A DNA stretch of 20,008 nucleotides from positions 1 through 20,008 of the forward strand of contig DBKQ01000109.1 in the NCBI GenBank assembly GCA_002298545.1, written 5' to 3'. A program made the translations under genes and the position numbers. The notes beneath the pieces were generated by a model that was not told the DNA's origin, did no database searches, and saw only the letters and a list, made by a program, of their open reading frames with translations. The DNA comes from Prevotella sp. UBA746. GTDB lineage: Bacteria > Bacteroidota > Bacteroidia > Bacteroidales > Bacteroidaceae. Below are positions 1-6,601 of the stretch, piece after piece; the first letter of the stretch is position 1, and each line of letters opens with the position of its first letter.

Positions 1-159
1 ATCGGCGGCTGCAACGGCAATCTGAAGGGCATCGGCAAACTCGTTGAGGGTATGCCTGCCGACAAGGTTATTGAGCGCTTGCAGGGCGTTACCTGCGGCT
101 TCAAGAACACCAGCTGTCCTGACCAGTTGGCAAGGGCGTTGAAGGAGGCGATACAATAA
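1..159 (+). CDS. TSCPD-domain protein, 3' end only
   Basis: The window opens inside a reading frame that encodes 52 residues and ends in TAA at 157-159. The visible part contains GGCNGNLKGIG, then EGM, then a C-terminal CGFKNTSCPDQLARAL. The TSCPD tetrapeptide with upstream cysteines is the signature of the small TSCPD family (about 80 residues in stand-alone form), a domain also found at the C-terminus of some ribonucleotide reductases and probably metal-binding. Its biochemical role as a stand-alone protein is not established. The start and the first roughly 30 residues lie before the window. It is convergent with the small minus-strand gene at 406-630. Confidence 0.8.
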   Translation: MGGCNGNLKGIGKLVEGMPADKVIERLQGVTCGFKNTSCPDQLARALKEAIQ

Positions 160-198
160 GTTCCATCCCCCTCCAGTTCCAGCCCCCCTCCAACCTCC

Positions 199-298
199 AG
201 CCCCCTCCATCTCCCCCAAGGGGGAGAGTGCAGACCACCTGATAATAGTTAGTTCTTAGGTATCCTTTCCCTCCCCCTTGGGGGAGATGGAGGGGGCT
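199..298. repeat. Perfect 27-bp inverted repeat, GC-rich ends (element A)
   Basis: Arms at 199-225 and 272-298 are exact reverse complements, separated by 46 nt. Each arm contains its own palindrome, CTCCCCCAAGGGGGAG or CTCCCCCTTGGGGGAG, so each end can fold alone or pair with the other. The sequence just before (168-198) holds further CCCCCTCCA-like runs. It fills the gap between two convergent genes and is similar in style, though not in exact sequence, to the elements at 6241-6505 and 19086-19214. I read it as a non-coding dispersed element rather than a gene. Confidence 0.8.
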
Positions 299-347
299 AA
301 AAAAAGCCGGGTGTATCAAGAGGAAAATCCTCAGATACACCCGGCTT
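299..347 (-). terminator. Intrinsic terminator of the small minus-strand gene
   Basis: A 13-bp perfect stem (305-317 with 334-346) is topped by a second 5-bp stem (320-324 with 328-332). On the minus strand it is followed by seven T residues (A run 299-305 on the plus strand). This is a textbook intrinsic terminator for transcripts coming from 406-630 and perhaps from the giant gene upstream. On the plus strand the tail (TCGTCTTATTT) is weaker, so it may also serve the convergent TSCPD gene less efficiently. Confidence 0.88.
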
Positions 348-405
348 CGTCTTATTTACATTCAGCCTTTATTTTCTTTGAAAACCTGTCGGCATACATT
401 TACTC

Positions 406-630
406 TTATTCCCAGTCTTCATCCCACATGGAGTGGCCTTTCGATGCAGAAGTAACAGTTTGGTCGGCATCGCCACCCAAAGTAAACTGGTCTTTAGAAT
501 AAATCTGGTTGCCACTAAAGTCTTTTATAAAGAGCTCTTCTTTTTTAGTGGGAGTAAGGCTTCCCGCCATCAAAGTGGCAGATTCCATAATATGTATATT
601 AACAACAGGCTTTATATAATTCTTTTTCAT
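406..630 (-). CDS. Small hypothetical protein of the MKKxYIKP...MAGS type
   Basis: 74 residues, starting MKKNYIKPVVNIHIMESATLM and ending GHSMWDEDWE. From memory, small proteins opening MKK-x-Y-x-KP, with a (L/M)AGS or LAAS tetrapeptide around residue 20-25 and an acidic WDxDxE tail, are very common in Prevotella and Bacteroides, usually annotated hypothetical. Here MAGS is at residues 22-25. There is no clear membrane segment or catalytic motif. It lies 97 nt downstream of the giant surface-protein gene on the same strand, with a hairpin between them, and is followed by a strong terminator. No TAnnTTTG box is visible just upstream, so co-transcription with the giant gene is likely. Function unknown. 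Confidence 0.75.
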   Translation of the reverse strand: MKKNYIKPVVNIHIMESATLMAGSLTPTKKEELFIKDFSGNQIYSKDQFTLGGDADQTVTSASKGHSMWDEDWE

Positions 631-648
631 TACAATGTTTTTACTTTG

Positions 649-708
649 TTATTTAATGAGCGTCTGACCATTTATCAGAGTCAAGCGTCTGACCATTTAT
701 CAAAGTCA
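649..708 (-). repeat. Two degenerate copies of the upstream gene's 3' end
   Basis: Two 25-bp tandem units (659-683 and 684-708) differ at one base. Read on the minus strand, both contain ATAAATGGTCAGACGCT, which matches the last codons of the giant gene (ATAAACGGTCAGACA, complement of 740-754). The distal copy (675 down to 649) reads I-N-G-Q-T-L-I-K-stop in frame, against I-N-G-Q-T-F-V-K-stop in the gene (754 down to 728), and the shared AAATAACAAA continues past both stops. This looks like a vestige of a paralogous gene end. Confidence 0.75.
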
Positions 709-723
709 GACGCCTGACTCTGA
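675..723. other. 19-bp stem-loop between giant gene and small gene
   Basis: Positions 675-693 pair with 705-723 (18 of 19 bp) around an 11-nt loop. The stem lies 5 nt after the stop of the giant gene and 45 nt before the start of the small gene. On the minus strand no U run follows, so a classical terminator is unlikely. An mRNA processing or stability hairpin, or a partial terminator that lowers downstream expression, are possibilities. The stem overlaps the vestigial repeat copies. Confidence 0.6.
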
Positions 724-727
724 TTTG

Positions 728-3700
728 TTATTTTACAAATGTCTGACCGTTTATGATATATACTCCGGCAGGCAGTCTGTCGATGTCAGAAGCCTTCTCT
801 GCCACTTTCACGCCATCAACCGAGAACACACCCTTCTTGCTTGAAAGTTTGCCGTTCATGCCGTTGTCGTAGCTGTCGAAGATAGCGTCGATACCGGTTG
901 TGCCACGGTTGCCATCCTCTGTGATGTCGCCATAGCTGAAAGCACCGATGCGCGCATCATTTGCCTTTCCCTGGTTGTCGATGTATGCGCGATAGCCCAG
1001 AAGACTTACTTTTCCTGTAGCACGATAAAGCTTTGCCTCACCGTCTTTGGTTCCAACGAAGTAGTCGCCAGCCTGGATATCACACGGCATGTAGCTTGCC
1101 TTGAAGTTAAATCCGTTTTTGTTTGCCTTCAGAGTCTTAGGCTCGATATATCCAGAGCCGATATATTCATTGTTGTTAATAGAGCGAGCTTTTGACTCTT
1201 CATATGTAGAGTGCTCAAATGTTACATCGCTAATCAGAATATACTTCCGCTCATTGGTTTCATCTTCGTTGGTGTATTTGAAGTCCTTGCCAGGCTTAAC
1301 GAAGTAAGGTCTGCCGGCAACGATCCAGTGGTAGTTGTGCTGAGTGAAGAGAGCCACATTGTCGTAAGTCTCACCGTTCACCTCAGTGTTCTGTGCAATT
1401 TCGTCAAGGCTGATAGCCCAAGCGTCGTCGCCGAAGATTCTGCGGAACTGAGTGTCGTTAATGCTGAACGGCAAGCTCAATGCAGTCCACTGCCCCGGCT
1501 GGAAGCTGTGATACAGCTCCACGTTCACCGGCATATCATATATGTCGAAATCTTCCTTGCTCTGGATTTTGCTAAGGAATTGGTCCTTGCTGCCTTCCGC
1601 AGTGCCCTTCTCGTCGAGGACAACTAAAGGAAGATTCATATTAGGCTTATTATCCTCAACCGTTCTGTCAGCCGACCATGAGAGAGGCATAAATGCAAAT
1701 CCGTTGTTGCCCAGCTTAGAGCCGTTCATGAACACGAAGTAAGTCTTGCCCGCCTTCACATCGAACGAATAGCGAGTGTATGCCTTAGTTATTACGGAGT
1801 AGCCGAAAGAGCCGGCAACCACATTCGAGTCATCCGGGTAAAGCATCTTGGCAATGTCTATTACATTCTGTCCATCCCCTCTGCTTATAGATGCCGTAGC
1901 CCCTTCAGCAGGGATATATCCAATCTTTTCAAGAAGGGAGATAGCAGTCTTGTCAGAAGCAGCGTCGATACTTCCGCAGTCTTTGATGATATCCGCATAA
2001 TTGCATCTTACTGCAGCTTCGGTGTAGGTTTTGTCTCCTTGACCCTCTTGCGTATGATTCCATGCAGCGAGTTTCACCGGAGTACCCGTCTCGTCGGTGA
2101 TGAACACAGGATTGAGCTTGATTTTGTTCATACCGCTCTTCTTGGCGTTTTCAGGGTCGCCATCGTATGCCACCATACCGTTCTGGATGATGTAAACGGC
2201 AATCGTTCCGCTCTCGTTAGGCTCAAACTGCAGGTAAGTACCGCGGCAAGGCACGTTGTAAGTCTGGTCCTCGTTGGTTTTATCATACTTAAATGTACCG
2301 TTCACAGTCTCCGACGAAGCATTTTGCGTACCGAACGAAGCATAAGCGAAGTTGTCTACCACGCGGTTGTTACTTCCCACGGAGTCCATCTTGGAAGTCT
2401 TCCAACTGTCCACGAGCATCACGATCTTGTCAGGGTCGGTCTCGTTGATTTTGTTGTTCTTGATATACGGACGGTTCTCTCCGTTCTCCCATCCACCGAA
2501 GAAAGCACGAATCTTAGTCGGGTAGTTGGTAGTAGAGATATTCTCCAGCACGTCAGGAGTGTATCCGTCGTCCATTACATAAGTAGGGATGTCGCCGATA
2601 TAGAGGTCGTAGGCAGGCACCTTCTTCAGCGTTTCACCTCCCTTGTATGCCGACTTCACTTCAGCATAAACCTTCAGGTAGTGCTCCTTGAAAGAAAGAC
2701 TGCCGTAATTGTCTATTTTCTTTTCTCCATTGTCAAGTCTACCGTGAGTACCCTGATTCATTGTCTTAACCACACCAGTCTTGCTAATTTCTGCATATTC
2801 AGAAATCTCGTCGCATTTATCGTTTACCGTTTCAGCTCCTGTCTTGATTTTTCCATCAATAGCGAATCTCACGTTCTCGTCTTCCACCTTGCCGGTAGTC
2901 AGCGAAGGCAGCGAGCCGGAGAATCCGTTGGCATAAGCCGTGGCGGTTTCGATGGGGTTCATATCGTTGCGCTGGTTGATGAAAGCAGGCTGGAACGTCA
3001 AGCCGTGGAGTCTGAGTGCCTCGTTGGATGTGTCGTCTCCGTCGTTGTACAAATAATAAGTCTTGCCGGCATATATAGGATAGCGGAATTTTATTTGAGT
3101 CTTGGCGTCAGTGTCGGTAACCTTGATGCTCTGCTTCTCCTTGCCATTCTCGTCGGTCAATACGATATTGTTGTTAGCCTTGAACTTTGCGTCGATAGTA
3201 ACAAATCCGTTTGTGCGCGGTGTGAGCACATAGAAAGTTCCGTCTACAGGCAGACCAGTTTCCGAGTCGAGTTCCACAGGGTCGCCATAAACGATAACCT
3301 TTTTGTCAACATCGCTCTCCTTGGCAATCCATGGATCTTCGGCAGTATCAATTTTTGTATCGCCGGTTTCCACTGCCTTTCCAAGCTGGATGGCAAGACC
3401 CGGGATAGCGTCGATGGAGTATCCGCCGCTCACGGCGCCGGCACCCGTGAACACGAGTTTGCCGTGATTCTTGTCTCCCTGATCGCTCACGGGGATGTTG
3501 TTCACACCGCTACCGATGCTTGCACCACCTTTTGCATTAACTACAGCCCATGCGAATCTCACTTTGTCGCCAAGGTTCTTGACGATAATTCTGAATGAGG
3601 TCTGTCCTTCGTTATAGATAGTTTCGCCAGCTTTCGGAGTAACCTTAACATTTACGATATATTCACCCTGCTTGAGTTTCGACTTGTCTTTGATTACGAA

Positions 3701-5851
3701 GTCACCGTTTTCGTCGATAGTGATGCCAGCCTCAACGAGGTCTTCGGGCAGCGGCAAGAACGATATGTCGTAGTGCTCCTTGATGTCGTCGCCCAGCGAG
3801 TTTGTAACAGTTACCGAAGGCTGCGACGGGAACACCTCGTCGGTGGTGTAGATAATCATCGGGTCTGGATTAACCTTAACCACAGGAGTTATCTTGTCGC
3901 CCACGTTGAATTCCTCGGTTATTGTGGTGGTTGCCGTTCCGTCTTCATAGTATCCGATGTTGTATGGATACATCGTGTAAGTTATTTTCGGGTTCTTTGT
4001 CGTGAGGAATTCCAGAGTCCAGTTCTGGTCGCGGTTGTCGCCCTTCACACTCCAGTAAACGGCATACACATCCTCGCCCTTGTCGGCATATTCCTTAGCT
4101 TTCTCGTCAGAGAAGTCCTTCACCTTGGCAATCTTGTTTCCGTTCTTGTCCACAACGATAGGCTCATACTGCTCAGCCACCTGCGGATATCCTTCAATCT
4201 TTGCGTCGCCCCACTTGAACTTGAAAGTGTACTGGCATCCGAACTCCTGGTTTACGGAGTTGTGATATAGAGTGAAAGTTTCGCCTGCTTTTCTGTCAAA
4301 CTTGTTGTCGTCTATTTCCGCTGTGTGAACACCGGTCACTTCGAAGCGGTTGTACATGTCAATCTTTGTGCCCGCCGTCAGTTCTATTTCCTTTGGCGAC
4401 GGAGAGAGATGAATCTGCATTGGGCGCGGCTTGACAAGTAGCTTGTATGAGCTTTCAACTGCGCTGTATTTATTGTTTGCAGCATTGTCGCCCACGCGAG
4501 GATAAACCTGGCAGAAGATATCAGCCGAAGTAGGAACCACCTTGCAGGTGCTCAGCGCGTTGTAGTCAGTGGTAGGCGTAACGAATTCGTTGCGCGCCTT
4601 TGTCTTGTCGAGCACGAGGCTACCCGCATCGATATTGTCAGGTCCATACATCTGCACACCCTGTCCGTTGTTGAATCTGAACAAGTTAGGGTCGGTCAAT
4701 GGCTGGTCGCCCCATTCCTGGAGCGTTCCGGTTCCGTTGCAATATCCCAGTGGCGTATGCATGGTTTTACCCTCAGCCACCGGAGCTGCCGACCATGCAA
4801 TCCAGAGAGGTTTGTCGTTGCCGCTATTGTATGCCACGGATGGTGTGATGTCGTTGCCATACTGGTCGTAAACGGTAGGGCGCATAGCCTTAATGCTTCT
4901 CATTCCCGTGTAGACCAACTGCTCTTCCTGTGGGAAGATGAGCTGCGGAGTTACTTTCTCGTCCACGATAGTGAGCGGAAGAGAGAAGTCAGTGATATCC
5001 TCGTAGGCATTTTCATATTTAGGTTTGAAATGGAATTTCACGTTCACCGTGCCTGCAGTGTTTCCGGTTTTAATCACCGCTGTAGTGAGTTCTGCGTTGC
5101 CGCTCTCCAGAGAGTTGTATTTATAGTTGGAAACAACCGTTGCGAGATCAGAATTTTCTATCATAGCCGAAACGTCGAAACGCTTTGTGATGTCGAGAGT
5201 CAGTTCCTTGTCGTTGTTGTCCTTCGTAACGTATTCCACAAGGAATTTAGGCAGCGAGATAACGCTACCCGTTGCAGCATACCAGTTTTCTGCATACTGC
5301 GTGTTTTCTACAAATGCCGGAGCGATGCGCTTCGGGGCGTTGGCCTTTACCTTATTTAATGTGATGCGGTAGACGCTTTCGGCTGATTCAAACTGGTCTA
5401 CATAGTTATTGGATGGCGTGGCAACCACGTGTACGTACACAATTCCGGCCGACTTACCGGTCTCCACGTCGCCGTAGCGAGTGTTCACCCTTGTGCCTGT
5501 TGCGTTATCCACGCTGTACGTCTTTCCCTTTTCGGTCTCGGTTTTACCTTTTGTGCCGTCAGGGGTTCCGCTCGTGATGTAATAAGAGATGTAGAAGCGG
5601 TTTGTAATCGCCACGTTGTTGTCTTTGCTTTCCTGCACGATGACAGCCGGCTCGATGAACTTGGTGTCATTGAGATAAGTGGCAGGCTCGCCGGCTTCTC
5701 CATATCCCGTTTGCGAGATAAAGACATACGGCTTCACCTTTGTCTTCCCCGCCGTTCCGTCGGCATTAGCGACCAATCCTGTGAGCATCACCAAAAAGAA
5801 TAGGATGATGCTCCTGAAAGCTGTGAGCTTTCCGAACAAATCTTTTTTCAT
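728..5851 (-). CDS. Giant secreted multidomain surface protein, T9SS-like tail
   Basis: 1707 residues from the ATG at 5851. The open frame extends to 5986, but 5851 is preferred because it begins MKKDLFGK, followed by a hydrophobic stretch (SIILFFLVMLTGLVANA) that makes a good signal peptide cleaved near residue 30. The N-terminal half is a string of beta-rich, Ig-like segments of about 90-130 residues (recurring 'VYDQYGNDITPS' and 'VTNSLGDDIKEHYD' type strands). Two related modules follow, each ending in AGKTYYLY...LHGLTFQP (about residue 928) and AGKTYFVF...GFAFMPL (about 1366). Near residue 1454 is a domain with WTALSLPFS. The C-terminus, GVFSVDGVKVA...LPAGVYIINGQTFVK, resembles type IX secretion sorting tails. 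No catalytic motif is recognised; adhesin or glycan-binding roles are guesses. It has a long leader and is probably co-transcribed with the 74-residue gene. Confidence 0.85.
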   Translation of the reverse strand: MKKDLFGKLTAFRSIILFFLVMLTGLVANADGTAGKTKVKPYVFISQTGYGEAGEPATYLNDTKFIEPAVIVQESKDNNVAITNRFYISYYITSGTPDGTKGKTETEKGKTYSVDNATGTRVNTRYGDVETGKSAGIVYVHVVATPSNNYVDQFESAESVYRITLNKVKANAPKRIAPAFVENTQYAENWYAATGSVISLPKFLVEYVTKDNNDKELTLDITKRFDVSAMIENSDLATVVSNYKYNSLESGNAELTTAVIKTGNTAGTVNVKFHFKPKYENAYEDITDFSLPLTIVDEKVTPQLIFPQEEQLVYTGMRSIKAMRPTVYDQYGNDITPSVAYNSGNDKPLWIAWSAAPVAEGKTMHTPLGYCNGTGTLQEWGDQPLTDPNLFRFNNGQGVQMYGPDNIDAGSLVLDKTKARNEFVTPTTDYNALSTCKVVPTSADIFCQVYPRVGDNAANNKYSAVESSYKLLVKPRPMQIHLSPSPKEIELTAGTKIDMYNRFEVTGVHTAEIDDNKFDRKAGETFTLYHNSVNQEFGCQYTFKFKWGDAKIEGYPQVAEQYEPIVVDKNGNKIAKVKDFSDEKAKEYADKGEDVYAVYWSVKGDNRDQNWTLEFLTTKNPKITYTMYPYNIGYYEDGTATTTITEEFNVGDKITPVVKVNPDPMIIYTTDEVFPSQPSVTVTNSLGDDIKEHYDISFLPLPEDLVEAGITIDENGDFVIKDKSKLKQGEYIVNVKVTPKAGETIYNEGQTSFRIIVKNLGDKVRFAWAVVNAKGGASIGSGVNNIPVSDQGDKNHGKLVFTGAGAVSGGYSIDAIPGLAIQLGKAVETGDTKIDTAEDPWIAKESDVDKKVIVYGDPVELDSETGLPVDGTFYVLTPRTNGFVTIDAKFKANNNIVLTDENGKEKQSIKVTDTDAKTQIKFRYPIYAGKTYYLYNDGDDTSNEALRLHGLTFQPAFINQRNDMNPIETATAYANGFSGSLPSLTTGKVEDENVRFAIDGKIKTGAETVNDKCDEISEYAEISKTGVVKTMNQGTHGRLDNGEKKIDNYGSLSFKEHYLKVYAEVKSAYKGGETLKKVPAYDLYIGDIPTYVMDDGYTPDVLENISTTNYPTKIRAFFGGWENGENRPYIKNNKINETDPDKIVMLVDSWKTSKMDSVGSNNRVVDNFAYASFGTQNASSETVNGTFKYDKTNEDQTYNVPCRGTYLQFEPNESGTIAVYIIQNGMVAYDGDPENAKKSGMNKIKLNPVFITDETGTPVKLAAWNHTQEGQGDKTYTEAAVRCNYADIIKDCGSIDAASDKTAISLLEKIGYIPAEGATASISRGDGQNVIDIAKMLYPDDSNVVAGSFGYSVITKAYTRYSFDVKAGKTYFVFMNGSKLGNNGFAFMPLSWSADRTVEDNKPNMNLPLVVLDEKGTAEGSKDQFLSKIQSKEDFDIYDMPVNVELYHSFQPGQWTALSLPFSINDTQFRRIFGDDAWAISLDEIAQNTEVNGETYDNVALFTQHNYHWIVAGRPYFVKPGKDFKYTNEDETNERKYILISDVTFEHSTYEESKARSINNNEYIGSGYIEPKTLKANKNGFNFKASYMPCDIQAGDYFVGTKDGEAKLYRATGKVSLLGYRAYIDNQGKANDARIGAFSYGDITEDGNRGTTGIDAIFDSYDNGMNGKLSSKKGVFSVDGVKVAEKASDIDRLPAGVYIINGQTFVK

Positions 5852-5911
5852 TTGTAGTACCCAGTTTTTTAGTAAATAATAAAATTCTTGAATGTTTTTA
5901 TTTGCGGGTTG

Positions 5912-5934
5912 TGCCGGTCTTTTGAAGACCGGCA
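5912..5934 (-). promoter_or_regulatory. Perfect 10-bp hairpin in the giant gene's leader
   Basis: TGCCGGTCTT (5912-5921) pairs perfectly with AAGACCGGCA (5925-5934) around three bases. It lies about 60 nt upstream of the chosen start of the giant gene and inside the presumed untranslated leader. No U run follows on the minus strand, so it is not an obvious terminator. It could be a leader RNA element or protein-binding site. I do not recognise a riboswitch class. Confidence 0.5.
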
Positions 5935-6118
5935 TCCCACGTCTGAAATATTGAAATATTGTTTCGTTTTTAGCTTTAAGCGGCACTTCTTTTTGCGGCG
6001 TTTTTTTACCGCTACCGCTTTAGCTTTAGTATGTTGTGGTCATGACGACCTCTGTTGTTTTCGCTTGTTATTGTTGTTCCTCAGTGTAATGTTTACACAT
6101 ATTTTACTTTATGGGTTG

Positions 6119-6126
6119 CAAATATA
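6119..6126 (-). promoter_or_regulatory. Candidate -7 box for the giant surface-protein gene
   Basis: On the minus strand this reads TATATTTG, matching the Bacteroidetes -7 consensus TAnnTTTG. No matching -33 TTTG is seen at the expected distance. Transcription from here would give a leader of about 260 nt before the start at 5851, covering the hairpin at 5912-5934. Confidence 0.45.
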
Positions 6127-6240
6127 TAACATATTTGTATTCGTTGTTTCGTAATACTTTATTTTTTAATATTTTTTAAAACTATTGTCATTAAATTGCA
6201 ACATTAAATATAGTGGTTTTGTCATTTACTTAAGGTCTCT

Positions 6241-6505
6241 TTTATTATCTTCCCATCTCCCCGTCTCTCCTTTTAGGGGAGAAGCAGTTACTCGTTACCG
6301 TTCCAGTCTGCACAAGTTCCTTTATGGACTCTCCCGTCTCTCCTTTTAGGGGAGAAGCAGTTACCCTTATAGTGTAAGTGTAGCTAATTATGGCAAATAT
6401 AGGTAAGTGTTGCTACTATTTAGTTAGTATATAGCAGACAACATTTAGCTATTTGGAAACTGCTCCGCCCCCGGAGGGGGAGGCGGGGGAGGGGAAGATA
6501 ATAAA
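6241..6505. mobile_element. Non-coding element with terminal inverted repeats (element B)
   Basis: The outermost 14 bp are a perfect inverted repeat: TTTATTATCTTCCC at 6241-6254 and its complement at 6492-6505. Homology continues inward for about 50 bp per end, to a GGAGAAGCAGTTAC / AAACTGCTCC motif. Each end carries an internal small hairpin (CTCC...GGAG). A 32-bp segment of the left end is exactly duplicated at 6260-6291 and 6333-6364. The interior (6365-6455) is AT-rich with no open frame. The right end, complemented, closely matches the left end of the element at 19086. I infer a MITE- or BIME-like dispersed element, without its own transposase. It lies downstream of xerD. Confidence 0.7.
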
Positions 6506-6524
6506 CCTATAATATATATATCGT

Positions 6525-6594
6525 TCCAGGTGTTTCGCCTAAACGCTTCAGGTGTTTCGCCTAAACGCTTCGGGTGTTTCGCCTAAACGCTGAC
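6525..6594. repeat. Three-copy 22-bp tandem repeat (array 1)
   Basis: TGTTTCGCCTAAACGCT occurs at 6531-6547, 6553-6569 and 6575-6591, exactly 22 bp apart, with 5-bp variable linkers (TCAGG, TCGGG). A CCAGG precedes the first copy. Each unit has a small dyad, GTTT-cgcct-AAAC. The array ends 10 bp before the xerD stop codon, on its downstream side. The same unit in the same number and period recurs at 18502-18562. Three copies with 5-bp linkers do not make a CRISPR. Confidence 0.85.
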
Positions 6595-6601
6595 GGCGTT
6601 A

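Noticed and set aside
101..340. 79-residue minus-strand frame over element A
   Set aside because: It crosses the terminator, the inverted repeat and the end of the TSCPD gene; composition reflects the GC-rich repeats only.
2039..3598. 519-residue plus-strand open frame
   Set aside because: It lies wholly antisense to the giant gene, has no recognisable domain, and its composition (V/L/R/H-rich) is what the complement of a beta-rich gene gives.
5852..5986. Start of the giant gene at 5986
   Set aside because: The extra 45 residues are not signal-like and would bury the clear signal peptide that starts at 5851; the extra region holds a hairpin typical of a leader.
6525..6594. The 22-bp arrays as short CRISPRs
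   Set aside because: The whole period is 22 bp, with 17 bp conserved and 5 bp linkers; there are no spacer-length unique segments, leader or cas genes.
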